33,980 nt of DNA, from contig CAJBMJ010000204.1 of NCBI GenBank assembly GCA_903954045.1, forward strand, positions 1-33,980, given 5' to 3'. Origin of the DNA: an uncultured beta proteobacterium. Its GTDB lineage: Bacteria > Pseudomonadota > Gammaproteobacteria > Burkholderiales > Burkholderiaceae_C. The position numbers and the translations under genes are program-made. The notes under the pieces were generated by a model. It did not search any database and had not been told where the DNA came from. It was given only the letters and a program-made list of their open reading frames with translations. Below are positions 1 to 9,609 of this stretch, in pieces (positions within the stretch are counted from its first letter, which is position 1; every line of letters begins with the position of its first letter).

Positions 1-463
1 CCTTGCCAATGGCGCGTGGCAAACGCTGGGTGCCGCCTGCGCCGGGAATCACACCGAGCTTGATCTCTGGCTGGCCGAACTTGGCGTTGTCGGCGGCGAT
101 GATGAAGTCGCACATCATGGCCAGCTCGCAACCGCCACCCAGCGCGAAGCCGCTGACCGCCGCAATGATCGGCTTGCGGATGCTGCGAATGACTTCCCAG
201 TTGCGGGTGATGTAGTCGCCCTTGTACACATCGGCGAAGGTGTAGGTGGCCATGGCGCCGATGTCGGCACCGGCCGCAAAGGCTTTTTCGCTGCCGGTGA
301 TGACCATGCAGCCAATGGCCGGATCGGCCTCAAAGCCCTTGAGCGCGTGGCCCAACTCGTCCATGAGCTGGTCATTGAGCGCGTTGAGCTGCTTGGGCCG
401 GTTCAGGGTGATGATGCCGACTTTGTCGCCTTCGGTACGGGTGGTGATGCATTCGTAGTTCAT
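1..463 (-). CDS. enoyl-CoA hydratase/isomerase (crotonase family), 3' part cut by window edge
   Basis: Reverse-strand translation from ATG at 461-463 reads [37 protein letters not shown]...[13 protein letters not shown]...[48 protein letters not shown], with classic crotonase motifs. It runs off the left edge. Confidence 0.93.
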   Translation of the reverse strand, partial: MNYECITTRTEGDKVGIITLNRPKQLNALNDQLMDELGHALKGFEADPAIGCMVITGSEKAFAAGADIGAMATYTFADVYKGDYITRNWEVIRSIRKPIIAAVSGFALGGGCELAMMCDFIIAADNAKFGQPEIKLGVIPGAGGTQRLPRAIGK

Positions 464-521
464 GATGTCCCGGTCTGGTTAAATTGCGTGAATCACCAAC
501 TATAGCGAAGAGGCATTGCAC

Positions 522-1310
522 ATGGCTGACCCCACCGTCCTGTTTGAAAACAAGGGTTCCGTAGCGCTACTTACCCTGAACCGGCCTGATGCATTGAACA
601 GCCTGACGCACCAGATGCACCGGGACCTTTGGGCTGCGTTGGACCAAGCCGAGGCAAACCCTGAGATTCGTGCCCTGGTCATCACGGGCGCGGGTCGAGG
701 CTTCTGTGCCGGAGCTGACCTCAATGGTTCAGACCTGGCCCCAGGCCCGACGGGGCGGCCCGATCCGGGTGTAACGATAGATGCCAACTTCAACCCCACC
801 ACCCGGCGCATGCAGAACCTGCGCATGCCCTGTGTGGCTGCAGTCAATGGCGTGGCTGCTGGGGCGGGTGTGTCGCTGGCGCTGGCGTGTGATGTGACCA
901 TTGCCGCTCCGGGTGCACGTTTCATTCAGGCTTTCAGCAAAATCGGGTTGATTCCGGATGCGGGAAGCAGCTGGTTTTTGCCACAGCGCCTGGGGCTAGC
1001 CCGCGCCATGGTGCTGGCCATGACCGGCGAACCATTGGGTGCGGCGCAGGCCAAGGAATGGGGCCTGATCTGGGATGTGGCCGACGATTGCGTAGCCGCA
1101 TCATTGAGCTTTGCACACAAATTGGCAGAAATGCCGACTCTGGCACTGGTGACCACGCGGCATTTGTTGCGGGACGGCACGCAGCGCACGCTGAATCAGC
1201 AGCTGGACGCCGAGCGGGACGCGCAGTCAGCCATGGGCAAAACCAAGGACTATGTGGAAGGGGTAACGGCGTTTCGTGAGAAACGACCGGCCAAATTCAC
1301 GGGAACTTAA
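522..1310 (+). CDS. enoyl-CoA hydratase-related protein (PaaG-like crotonase)
   Basis: ORF MADPTVLFENKGSVALLTLNRPDALNSLT...GRGFCAGADLNG...AAGAGVSLALACDVTIAAPGARFIQAFSKIGLIPDAGSSWFLPQRLG. The PDAGSSWFLPQ motif is typical of the PaaG-like subgroup. The start could also be 516. Confidence 0.9.
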   Translation: MADPTVLFENKGSVALLTLNRPDALNSLTHQMHRDLWAALDQAEANPEIRALVITGAGRGFCAGADLNGSDLAPGPTGRPDPGVTIDANFNPTTRRMQNLRMPCVAAVNGVAAGAGVSLALACDVTIAAPGARFIQAFSKIGLIPDAGSSWFLPQRLGLARAMVLAMTGEPLGAAQAKEWGLIWDVADDCVAASLSFAHKLAEMPTLALVTTRHLLRDGTQRTLNQQLDAERDAQSAMGKTKDYVEGVTAFREKRPAKFTGT

Positions 1311-3151
1311 CTGCCGGGGCCTTCCAGCCACTGATTGACATCCTTTGCATCGCGCACAGATAGGCGAACAGCCAGGCTGGGCTTAGGCATCGTCAATGTT
1401 AGTGTCTGGAGCCGCTTGTCACGGGCGATCCAGGCTTTCACTAGTCTGTCTTTGCCGGTGTAGAGCGTGAGGTCTTCCAGCGTCTGCATGCGCCAGGGGC
1501 CGTCCTTGGCCGAAGTGGCTTCTACGGCAATCCACTCGTCTCCTGCGGCAAAGCCTGCTTGCTCTGCCACGCCATCGCGAAGTACCTGGTGGATGAACAA
1601 GCCGCCGGACTCCTTGACGCGCAGCCCCAATTGCTGGGCAATCTGGTCGGGCTCTTTGTTGACCTGCAGACCATGCTGTTCCAACAGCTCCGCAAGGGGT
1701 AGTTCCCTGGTGCTGTGTACCCACTGCTTGATTTCTTTGGCGAAAGACCGCCCCCCGAGTTCCTGCAGCACGGCCAGCAGATCCGACTCGGCCATGGGGC
1801 CACCGTCACAGCGCTTCCACAAACCACGCATCACATTGTCCAGCGTGGTTTTTCCCTCTGCCCGCAGAGTCAGGTCCAGGCACAAGGCCACCAAAGCGCC
1901 TTTGGTGTAGTAGCTCACCGTGGCATTAGGGGTGTTTTCGTCCTGGCGGTAGTACTTCACCCAGGCATCAAAGCTGGCCTGGGCCACGGATTGCAACTGG
2001 CGCCCGGGTGTTTGCAGCACCTGGTTGATGGTCTTGGACAACAATTTGCAGTAAGTGGTGCTGTCGATCAACCTGGCGTGGCGAAGGAACAGGTCGTCGT
2101 AATAGCTGGTGAAGCCTTCAAAGAACCACAGCAGCGCGGTGTAGTTCTCCTGGGCGTAGTCGTAACGGGCCAGTTCCGCCGGGCGCAGACGCTTGACGTT
2201 CCATGTGTGGAAATACTCGTGGCTGATCAGCCCCAGCAAGGTGGTGTAGCCCTCGGGCTGCTTGTGCGTGGTGGGTGCCAGCGTGGTGCGGGGCTGGCGG
2301 GGCAGGTCTTTGCGGGTGCAGATTAGCGCAGTGGAGTTGCAATGCTCCAGCCCGCCGTAGCCGTCGTGCACCGCATTGAGCATGAAAAGATAGTTTTTGA
2401 ATGGAATTGGGCTCTCGCGCTTATGGGTACTGCGTGAGGCGCTATTGTTTTTGACGATTTCCGGGTGCCAAAACCGTAGCTCTGCTTCGCAAATGGCCTG
2501 TGTGTCTTTGAGCAGCTGCCCGCCATCAAAACTGGGTGGCGCGCCTGCCACCACAAAGCGGTGCGCTATGCCATAGGCCTCAAAACTGCCACTCCAGAAG
2601 TCTCCCAACTCAACCGGGCAATCCACCAGCGTGTCGTAGTTGTTTGCCAGATAGCTGCCAAAACCGTGCCGGTCGACTTTGCGAGCACTTAATCCGGTAG
2701 CTACTTTCCAGGCGGGCACTTGGGCACACGGAACCAGTTCCAGAGCGTGGGGCAGCGCCTCTTGACCTTTCACTTGAAAAAACAGGCTGGTGCCATTGAA
2801 AAATCCGCGCTCTGCGTCCAGCCAGGCCGTGCGCACCGAGCTATCAAACGCGTAAACCTCGTACTGCACTTGCAGTGGTACATCGGCCACACAATCCACA
2901 CTCCACTGGGCCTTGCTGAGTTGCTCGGTCTTCAGCCGCCGCCCTCCCTGGAGCGCCTGCAAGTTCTGCAGGTTTTTGGAAAACTCCCGCACCAGGTAGC
3001 TACCTGGAATCCAGACCGGCAGATGCAGAGACTGTTTCTCTGCCGGACGAAGCACGGTCAGGGTGACACGAAACAGGTGCGCATGGAGGTCTGCAATCTC
3101 TACCCGGAAGCTGACCGGCGCCGGGGTAAGCACGCGGGGCGCGCGCGTCAT
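1307..3151 (-). CDS. M61 family metallopeptidase with PDZ domain
   Basis: 614 aa ORF with zinc motif HEYFHTWNVKRLRP and a C-terminal PDZ-like segment (GLFIHQVLRDGVAEQAGFAAGDEWIAV). ATGA overlap with the upstream gene. Confidence 0.9.
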   Translation of the reverse strand: MTRAPRVLTPAPVSFRVEIADLHAHLFRVTLTVLRPAEKQSLHLPVWIPGSYLVREFSKNLQNLQALQGGRRLKTEQLSKAQWSVDCVADVPLQVQYEVYAFDSSVRTAWLDAERGFFNGTSLFFQVKGQEALPHALELVPCAQVPAWKVATGLSARKVDRHGFGSYLANNYDTLVDCPVELGDFWSGSFEAYGIAHRFVVAGAPPSFDGGQLLKDTQAICEAELRFWHPEIVKNNSASRSTHKRESPIPFKNYLFMLNAVHDGYGGLEHCNSTALICTRKDLPRQPRTTLAPTTHKQPEGYTTLLGLISHEYFHTWNVKRLRPAELARYDYAQENYTALLWFFEGFTSYYDDLFLRHARLIDSTTYCKLLSKTINQVLQTPGRQLQSVAQASFDAWVKYYRQDENTPNATVSYYTKGALVALCLDLTLRAEGKTTLDNVMRGLWKRCDGGPMAESDLLAVLQELGGRSFAKEIKQWVHSTRELPLAELLEQHGLQVNKEPDQIAQQLGLRVKESGGLFIHQVLRDGVAEQAGFAAGDEWIAVEATSAKDGPWRMQTLEDLTLYTGKDRLVKAWIARDKRLQTLTLTMPKPSLAVRLSVRDAKDVNQWLEGPGS

Positions 3152-3876
3152 GGCTTGGCTTCAGCCAGCAGTTTCTCGATTTGTTTGGTATCTATGGCGC
3201 CGGGCACCCGGTTGCCGTTGACGAATACCAGCGTAGGCGTTCCGGTGATCTTGTAACCACGGCCCAGTTCGGTGTTGCGCGTCAGCGCGCTGGAATCGCA
3301 CATCGCAGCAGCAGCGGGTGGGGGCTGGTCACGCACCATCCAGTCTTGCCAGGCTTGCGCCTTGTCTTTGGCACACCAGATGGCTCTGGATTTATCGGTT
3401 GAGTCAGGTCCGAGGATGGGGTAGAGGAACATGTAAACCGTGACGTTGTCTATTTTTTGCAAATCGCGCTCAAAGCGCTTGCAGTAACCACAGTTAGGGT
3501 CTTCAAAAACCGCCAGCTTGCGTTGGCCGTTACCACGCACGATAGTAAAAGCGTCTTTGAGCGGCAGGGTGTCAAACTTGATGGCAGTGAGCTTGTCCAC
3601 CCGCTCTTCGGTCAGGTTGCGTCGGCTGCGGGTGTCAATCAGGTTGCCTTGCACCAGATAGTTGCCGGTAGCGTCCGTGTAAAAAATGTCGGTGCCATTC
3701 ACCCGGATCTCAAACAAACCGGGTACGGGTGTTTTGCTCACCTCGTCAATGGCCTTGAGCTGGGGGATCCTGTCGCCAAGATTTTTGCGAATCGCAGCTT
3801 CGTCTGCCAGCGCGCTCCACGAAAAAACGGCCAGTGCGGTAGCCAGTACAGCGCGTGTCAATGAGGTGTGTTGCAT
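3148..3876 (-). CDS. DsbC-family periplasmic thiol:disulfide interchange protein
   Basis: Signal peptide MQHTSLTRAVLATALAVFSWSALA; DsbC N-domain-like region; FEDPNCGYCKRFERDL (CGYC active site); ITGTPTLVFVNGNRVPGAI cis-Pro region. Confidence 0.93.
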   Translation of the reverse strand: MQHTSLTRAVLATALAVFSWSALADEAAIRKNLGDRIPQLKAIDEVSKTPVPGLFEIRVNGTDIFYTDATGNYLVQGNLIDTRSRRNLTEERVDKLTAIKFDTLPLKDAFTIVRGNGQRKLAVFEDPNCGYCKRFERDLQKIDNVTVYMFLYPILGPDSTDKSRAIWCAKDKAQAWQDWMVRDQPPPAAAAMCDSSALTRNTELGRGYKITGTPTLVFVNGNRVPGAIDTKQIEKLLAEAKP

Positions 3877-3888
3877 GAAGAAGCCTAA

Positions 3889-5028
3889 TTACGATGAGTG
3901 GGTAGGAGAGGCGCCATAAGTGCCCATGGCACGCTGGGCGATCCAGTGTTTGAGGGGGCCGCTGCGCTCGAAGCCGGTCATCCCCCAGTTGCGAAGGGTT
4001 TGCAAGGCGGGGTGGGTGTGGGTAAACAGGCGTTGCAGTGTGTCGCCAGCACCGCCCACCAGCGCATAGTCCGCCTTGCGGGCACGTTCATACTGGCGCA
4101 AGAGGCGCGGATCGTCCACATTGCGCCAGAAAGGGCGGGTGTCGAGCACGCGAACCAGTTCGGCCACATCCCCCAGCCCCAGGTTCAGCCCCTGCCCGGC
4201 CAGCGGGTGCACATTGTGGGCCGCGTCACCCGCCAACACCCAGGCGCCAATCGCGCTCCTTCCGGTCCAGCGCCTGGCCTGCGCTTGCTGCAGCGCCCAC
4301 ACAGAGCGTTGCGCAGTCAGCGTCAAACTGCCGGCCTCGCCATGGCTGGCAGCTTCGAGTGCCTGGCAGAAGGCGGTTTCGTCAAGGTTTTGCAATTCTT
4401 TGGCCCGGTCAGGACTGACAGACCACACCAGCGCACACAAGTTCCCCTGGGCTCCACCCAAGGGCAAAAGGGCCAGAATTTCGCCATTGGCAAACCATTG
4501 CCGTGCAATCTGCTGGTGGGGCTTGGCGCAAAGTACCCGCGTTGCCAGGGCGGATTGGCCATAGGGGCTGGCATCAAACTCCACCCCAAACTCGGCACGC
4601 GTGCTGCTGGCGCGCCCCTCGCACACCACTGTCAGGGCTGCTGGTTGAGGCGTGTCCACCACTTCAATAAGGGGCTGAAATCGCACGGCCTCGGCCAGTT
4701 GGGCCTCCAGCGGCGGCACATCCACAATCCAGTTCAGTGCGTCCACGCCTTGCCCTGTGGCTGAAAAAGACACCTGGCCGCCACCGTCGCCCTGCACCTG
4801 CATGGACATGACCGGCGTGGCGTGCTCTTCCTGCGGCCAGCAACGCACAGATTCCAGCATCGCGCGGGCCGGACGGTTCAGGGCATAGGCGCGCACATCA
4901 CTGTGACCTGGGGCGGGCGGAATGGGCGCTGTGAGCGCTACGCGAAGCCGCTTGGACGCCAGCTGCAGCGCCAGGGTGCGCCCCACAATGCCAGCGCCGC
5001 GTATACATATGTCATAGGTTTTTGCCAT
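3889..5028 (-). CDS. FAD-dependent monooxygenase, UbiH/VisC/COQ6-like ubiquinone biosynthesis hydroxylase
   Basis: MAKTYDICIRGAGIVGRTLALQLASKRLRVAL (Rossmann GxGxxG variant) and WVLAGDAAHNVHPLAGQGLNLGLGDVAEL, the family signature. Start chosen at the internal Met; the ORF extends to 5076. Confidence 0.88.
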   Translation of the reverse strand: MAKTYDICIRGAGIVGRTLALQLASKRLRVALTAPIPPAPGHSDVRAYALNRPARAMLESVRCWPQEEHATPVMSMQVQGDGGGQVSFSATGQGVDALNWIVDVPPLEAQLAEAVRFQPLIEVVDTPQPAALTVVCEGRASSTRAEFGVEFDASPYGQSALATRVLCAKPHQQIARQWFANGEILALLPLGGAQGNLCALVWSVSPDRAKELQNLDETAFCQALEAASHGEAGSLTLTAQRSVWALQQAQARRWTGRSAIGAWVLAGDAAHNVHPLAGQGLNLGLGDVAELVRVLDTRPFWRNVDDPRLLRQYERARKADYALVGGAGDTLQRLFTHTHPALQTLRNWGMTGFERSGPLKHWIAQRAMGTYGASPTHSS

Positions 5029-5097
5029 GCCGGGATTGTAGGAGGGGGCGCTCGCAGCCGCCTTGCCTACAATCAAAGGCAGTTTGATAAGGTGTAT

Positions 5098-5457
5098 ATG
5101 GATTTATCGGGATTTATTCAAAATTATTGGCCGTTCCTGGCTTTGGGTCTGTGGTTCGCCTACAAATGGTGGAATTCGAGCCGTGTCGTCGCTATGCTGC
5201 CAGCCCTCAAGGAACGGGGTGCTTCGCTGGTGGATGTGAGATCAGCGGCCGAGTTTGCCAGCGCCAATGCGCCAGGAACTATCAACATTCCCCTTCAGGA
5301 ACTGGGTAGCCGTCTGGCCGAAATTTCTAAAGACAAGCCCGTGGTTCTTTGCTGTGCCAGTGGAACACGCAGTGGCATGGCCAAAATGGTGCTGAAGAAA
5401 AACGGCTATCGGGACGTCTACAACATTGGAACCTGGAGCAAGTTTCTGGCTTCGTAA
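5098..5457 (+). CDS. membrane-anchored rhodanese-like domain protein
   Basis: MDLSGFIQNYWPFLALGLWFAYKWW (one TM) then LVDVRSAAEFASANAPGTINIPL...VVLCCASGTRSGMA, with a rhodanese active-site Cys loop. Confidence 0.88.
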   Translation: MDLSGFIQNYWPFLALGLWFAYKWWNSSRVVAMLPALKERGASLVDVRSAAEFASANAPGTINIPLQELGSRLAEISKDKPVVLCCASGTRSGMAKMVLKKNGYRDVYNIGTWSKFLAS

Positions 5458-5466
5458 TTCATACAG

Positions 5467-5489
5467 CTGATGTGCCACCGGCACATCAG
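5467..5489. terminator. putative terminator hairpin downstream of rhodanese gene
   Basis: ctgatgtgcc-acc-ggcacatcag: perfect 10-bp stem with 3-nt loop, 9 nt after the rhodanese stop. No clear U-tract. Confidence 0.5.
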
Positions 5490-5706
5490 TCCTCACGCCT
5501 TTGGACCAGCCGAATCCCAAAGACCTTGCCCTGAACGACGCGCAGGTATATCGGATCGCTGATCTCGATCTTTCCCCCGAATTTCTCAAGGGCTGTGCGC
5601 AATCCGGCGCGTATTCATCCATCAGTACAATCAGCGCCAGTTTTCCCCGAGGCAAAAAACCGACAGAAGGTCGCGTTTTTCTGCCCAACGCAGCAAGGAT
5701 ATTTCC

Positions 5707-6798
5707 ATGAGTTTGAAGTGTGGCATCGTCGGTTTGCCCAATGTGGGCAAGTCGACACTTTTCAATGCGCTGACCAAAGCAGGCATTGCGGCCGAAAACT
5801 ATCCCTTTTGCACCATTGAGCCCAATGTCGGCATCGTGGAAGTGCCCGACAGCCGCATGGCCCAGCTGGCTGAAATTGTGAAGCCCGAACGCATGGTGCC
5901 TGCTGTGGTGGAGTTTGTCGACATCGCAGGACTGGTGGCGGGCGCGAGCACCGGTGAGGGCCTGGGCAACAAGTTTTTGGCCCACATTCGCGAAACCGAC
6001 GCCACCGTCAATGTGGTGCGCTGCTTCGAAGATGACAACGTCATCCATGTGGCAGGCAAGGTTGACCCCATCGCTGATATTGAAGTCATCCAGACAGAGC
6101 TGTGTCTGGCAGATCTGACTGCGGTTGAAAAGGCCCTGCACCGTGTTACCAAGACGGCGCGCTCGGGCGACAAGGAGTCCATCAAGCTGGTGGCGATTCT
6201 GGAGAAGTGCCAGGCTGCTTTGAACGAAGCCAAGCCTGTGCGTGCCCTGGACTTCAGCAAAGAAGAGATGCCACTCTTGCAGCAGTTTTTCCTGATTACG
6301 GCCAAGCCCGCCATGTTTGTGGCCAACGTCGCCGAGGACGGGTTTGAGAACAACCCCCTGTTGGACCGCCTCACAGCGTTTGCGAACGCACAGAAAGCAC
6401 CCGTGGTGGCGATATGCGCCAAGCTGGAAGCCGAAATGTCAGAGATGAGCGACGAAGATCGCCAGATGTTTCTGGAAGAGTTGGGCCAGACCGAACCCGG
6501 CCTGAACCGCCTGATCCGCTCGGCTTACACACTGTTGGGCTTGCAAACCTACTTCACTGCCGGGGTGAAAGAAGTGCGCGCCTGGACCATCCATGTGGGA
6601 GACACCGGACCGCAGGCCGCAGGTGTCATCCATACCGATTTTGAAAAGGGCTACATCCGTGCCCAGACCATCGCGTTTGACGACTTTATCGCCTTCAAGG
6701 GCGAGCAAGGCGCCAAGGATGCGGGCAAGATGCGCGCTGAAGGAAAAGACTACGTCGTCAAGGATGGCGACGTGATGAACTTCTTGTTTAGTTCTTAA
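5707..6798 (+). CDS. ychF: redox-regulated ATPase/GTP-binding protein YchF
   Basis: [48 protein letters not shown]...C-terminal TGS domain [36 protein letters not shown]. Confidence 0.97.
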   Translation: MSLKCGIVGLPNVGKSTLFNALTKAGIAAENYPFCTIEPNVGIVEVPDSRMAQLAEIVKPERMVPAVVEFVDIAGLVAGASTGEGLGNKFLAHIRETDATVNVVRCFEDDNVIHVAGKVDPIADIEVIQTELCLADLTAVEKALHRVTKTARSGDKESIKLVAILEKCQAALNEAKPVRALDFSKEEMPLLQQFFLITAKPAMFVANVAEDGFENNPLLDRLTAFANAQKAPVVAICAKLEAEMSEMSDEDRQMFLEELGQTEPGLNRLIRSAYTLLGLQTYFTAGVKEVRAWTIHVGDTGPQAAGVIHTDFEKGYIRAQTIAFDDFIAFKGEQGAKDAGKMRAEGKDYVVKDGDVMNFLFSS

Positions 6799-6802
6799 TT
6801 GG

Positions 6803-6823
6803 CGCCCCGAGCCAGTCGGGGCG
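6803..6823. terminator. putative terminator hairpin between ychF and the convergent small ORF
   Basis: cgccccga-gccag-tcggggcg: perfect 8-bp GC-rich stem with 5-nt loop, immediately after the ychF stop. Confidence 0.6.
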
Positions 6824-6830
6824 TTCTGCA

Positions 6831-7229
6831 TCAGACCGAATCGTTCAGCAGATAGATTTCACTGCCGTTGCCAGCTGCATCGTAGTAGACCAGCAAGATA
6901 AATCCAGCCATGGACGCGCTGGAGGCCTTGAAAAAGTCGACTCTGTTTTGCGAGGCAGTCAGCGTGAAGCCAGCAGAAGCCACGGCTGAAAGCACAATGC
7001 TTTTTGGAACCAGGCTGCCGATACCAGAAGTGGCGGCACTGACCGAGGTAAACCCGTTAGCAGTAGCTAGGTAACCACGAATCACAGTTTGAGTAGTGGC
7101 CTTTTCCTGATTTTGGAGTCCAGCTTCCTGTTGCGCGGCGCGCATGGCCGCAAAAATGTCATCCAAAGTCCCGGCTTGCGCGAAAAAGGAAGAAGTAACC
7201 AAGCTGATAAGCAAAAGCAGTTTTTTCAT
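6831..7229 (-). CDS. small secreted protein of unknown function
   Basis: 132 aa with a clear Sec signal peptide MKKLLLLISLVTSSFFAQAG and an unrecognised mature region (GTLDDIFAAMRAAQQEAGLQNQEKATTQTVIRGYLATANGF...). Confidence 0.7.
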   Translation of the reverse strand: MKKLLLLISLVTSSFFAQAGTLDDIFAAMRAAQQEAGLQNQEKATTQTVIRGYLATANGFTSVSAATSGIGSLVPKSIVLSAVASAGFTLTASQNRVDFFKASSASMAGFILLVYYDAAGNGSEIYLLNDSV

Positions 7230-7345
7230 TTTCTATACCCTGATATAGATTCGGTCGCCCGAAGGGATTCCGGACAAGACACCAAAATAGGCAGCGAAAT
7301 ATGCTGCCATAAAGTAGCCTAGTACAAACGGGGCCCGCTGTCCAT

Positions 7346-8275
7346 GTGAGTCATCAATTGGAAGTTCAAAACTTGATATCTGTTTCTCCCCAAGACCTTT
7401 TTGCACTCGGTGCCGCGTTCTGCTGGGCCTTGACCGGCTTTATCTCCAGCGGTCCGTCCAAATATCTGGGTTCCATGGCCTTCACCCGCTGGCGCATGCT
7501 GCTGGTGGCGCTGATGCTATGGCCCATTGTGCTGGTCTTGGGCTCGTGGCAAACGCTGCAAGTTTCCCAACTGGGGGTGCTGGCCTTGAGCGGCTTGATC
7601 GGGATTTTTGTGGGAGATACCGCCTTGTTTGGCGCTCTGAATCGGCTGGGGCCGCGGCGTACCAGTGTTGTTTTTGCCACGCATGCCTTGTTCAGCGCAT
7701 TGCTGGGATCGGTTTTCCTGGGCGAGCGAATCGGCTTGCAGGCCGGATTGGGAGGCATTCTGGTGGTGGGCGGCGTGATGATTGCCGTGATGTTTGGCAA
7801 GCACAAGGATGACGACCACGACTGGGAAACCCTTGGCGGCGCTTGGAAAACTGGCGTGGCCCTGGCCCTGCTGGCTGCGCTTTGCCAGGCAGTGGGCTCC
7901 TTGATTGCCAAGCCGGTCATGGCCCAAGGCGTGGACCCGGTGGCCGCCACCACGGTGCGGGTCACGGCCACTTGTCTGGCCCAGTTCGCCCTGCTTTGGT
8001 CAGGCTTTGCGGCGGCCAAGGCGCAGCAGGCTGCTAATGCGGCGGTGTTGCGTCAGGTGGCGCTCAGCGGTTTCATTGGAATGGGTATTGGCATGAGCAT
8101 GGTGCTCATGGCGCTTAAGCACGGCGATGTGGGCACGGTCGGCATCTTGTCGTCGGTAACACCGGTGTTGGTGCTGCCCGTACTCTGGGTTTTGCTGGGC
8201 CGCGCACCCGCCAGAGGAGCCTGGGCGGGCTCCTTGCTCACCGTGGCTGGAACGGTGATGGTTTTAGCCCGCTAG
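7346..8275 (+). CDS. EamA/DMT superfamily transporter
   Basis: About 10 hydrophobic helices in two EamA-like halves: DLFALGAAFCWALTGFISSGPSKYLG...FVGDTALFGALNRLGPRRTSVVFATHALFSALLG...GTVGILSSVTPVLVLPVLWVLLG. Confidence 0.88.
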   Translation: MSHQLEVQNLISVSPQDLFALGAAFCWALTGFISSGPSKYLGSMAFTRWRMLLVALMLWPIVLVLGSWQTLQVSQLGVLALSGLIGIFVGDTALFGALNRLGPRRTSVVFATHALFSALLGSVFLGERIGLQAGLGGILVVGGVMIAVMFGKHKDDDHDWETLGGAWKTGVALALLAALCQAVGSLIAKPVMAQGVDPVAATTVRVTATCLAQFALLWSGFAAAKAQQAANAAVLRQVALSGFIGMGIGMSMVLMALKHGDVGTVGILSSVTPVLVLPVLWVLLGRAPARGAWAGSLLTVAGTVMVLAR

Positions 8276-8351
8276 CCCTCGTAAATGCTGCATGAGAAGC
8301 TATCAAAATGAGAGTAACGTCATGCGGCGGAGGTGTTGCGCCGCATGACTA
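8219..8351 (+). repeat. 133-bp imperfect direct repeat, copy 1 (DMT 3' end + intergenic element + IPTL-CTERM gene tail)
   Basis: Aligns without gaps to 10878-11010; about 21 mismatches counted by eye (about 84% identity). Confidence 0.85.
8320..8346 (-). pseudogene. remnant of the C-terminal end of an IPTL-CTERM protein gene
   Basis: Reverse strand ATG CGG CGC AAC ACC TCC GCC GCA TGA = MRRNTSAA*, positionally equivalent to the MRRNPGVA* end of the intact IPTL-CTERM gene at 10979. Confidence 0.6.
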
Positions 8352-8433
8352 TGGCACGAACTTTGAGCGAAGCCCAACTGCAGCTGTACACTTACAATTC
8401 TGCGAACTAAAAGCGAATTTGTAAGGCTTTTTT

Positions 8434-9588
8434 ATGATTCCACGCCTGACCACCCCCCTGCTCGACGAACTGCGTGCAGGCTATCCTGTGATCACCATCA
8501 CAGGGCCACGCCAGTCTGGCAAGACCACCTTGGCGCGCGCCGCTTTCCCCGACAAGCCCTATGTTTCGCTGGAAACGCCCGATGAGCGCGAATTCGCTGC
8601 CACCGACCCGCGCAGTTTTCTGGCGCGCTGGCCCAGCGGGGCCATCATCGACGAAGTGCAGCATGTGCCACAGCTCTTCTCATGGATTCAGACCGATGTG
8701 GATGCCAGTGCGCAGATGGGCCGCTATGTGCTCACAGGTTCGCAAAACTTTGCCTTGATGGCCAATATCACCCAAAGCCTGGCCGGGCGCTCAGCCTTGG
8801 TGCAATTGCTACCCCTGTCAATCGCCGAGTTGTCCGCAGCAGGGCAATTGCCAGCTGATCTGGATGCCATGCTGCTGCGTGGCGGCTACCCGGCGCTCTA
8901 TGCCCGCACGCTGAACCCGGCGCGCTGGCTAGCAGACTACACCATGTCGTACCTTGAACGCGATGTGCGCCAAATCACTCAGGTGCAAGACCTGTCGGCC
9001 TTTCAGCGTTTTTTGCGCCTGTGTGCCGGGCGCACGGGACAACTCCTCAACCTGAGCAATCTGGCACAGGATGCGGGTATCGCCCAGACCACGGCGCGCG
9101 CCTGGATGTCGGTGCTGGAGGCCAGCTACATCGTTTTTTTGCTGCAGCCTCACCATCGCAATCTGGGCAAACGCGTCGTCAAGATGCCCAAACTGTATTT
9201 TTTGGATACAGCTCTGGCTGCTTCGTTGATGGGGATTCAGACCACCACGCAGTTGTCCATTCACCCGCTGCGCGGCGCGCTGTTTGAGACCCTGATCGTG
9301 TCGGAATTTCTGAAGGCACGATTCAACGCGGGGTTTGCCTCCAACCTGTTTTTCTGGCGTGACAACGTGGGATTGGAGGTGGATTTATTGCTGGACGAAC
9401 CCGAAGGCTTGTACCCCATTGAGATCAAATCGTCAGCCACCGTCACCGACGATTTGTTCAAGGGTTTGCGCAAATGGCTGGCCGTTGCAGGTGACGCGGC
9501 AGGCCTGCCACGCCTGGTTTGCGCTGCGCCAACAAGCTACCAGCGCGATGGCATCAACGTGCGCCGATGGCAAGAGACTACCGGCTAA
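8434..9588 (+). CDS. AAA family ATPase with DUF4143-type C-terminal domain
   Basis: Walker A GPRQSGKTTLARAAF, Walker B-like GAIIDEVQHVPQLF, LTGSQNFALMANITQSLAGR sensor motif, C-terminal FETLIVSEFLKARFN...LFFWRDNVGLEVDLLLDEPEGLYPIEIKSSAT (DUF4143-like). Confidence 0.92.
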   Translation: MIPRLTTPLLDELRAGYPVITITGPRQSGKTTLARAAFPDKPYVSLETPDEREFAATDPRSFLARWPSGAIIDEVQHVPQLFSWIQTDVDASAQMGRYVLTGSQNFALMANITQSLAGRSALVQLLPLSIAELSAAGQLPADLDAMLLRGGYPALYARTLNPARWLADYTMSYLERDVRQITQVQDLSAFQRFLRLCAGRTGQLLNLSNLAQDAGIAQTTARAWMSVLEASYIVFLLQPHHRNLGKRVVKMPKLYFLDTALAASLMGIQTTTQLSIHPLRGALFETLIVSEFLKARFNAGFASNLFFWRDNVGLEVDLLLDEPEGLYPIEIKSSATVTDDLFKGLRKWLAVAGDAAGLPRLVCAAPTSYQRDGINVRRWQETTG

Positions 9589-9609
9589 GGGTTTGAGGCC
9601 GGCCTGAGC

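Noticed and set aside
1715-2326. 203-aa plus-strand ORF opposite the M61 peptidase
   Set aside because: Shadow ORF; the sense strand has an intact M61 gene with catalytic motif.
3898-4764. 288-aa plus-strand ORF antisense to the UbiH-like gene
   Set aside because: Shadow ORF of a clear conserved gene on the other strand; the translation has no recognisable domain.
4822-5457. Longer 211-aa version of the rhodanese ORF
   Set aside because: The extra N-terminus overlaps the divergent UbiH-like gene start and is not rhodanese- or TM-like. The start at 5098 gives a clean TM anchor.
8321-8347. Perfect 9-bp hairpin catgcggcg...cgccgcatg as a dedicated terminator of the DMT gene
   Set aside because: The same bases code the tail of the IPTL remnant and the stem is imperfect in copy 2, so the coding-remnant explanation is enough, though it may still act as a terminator.
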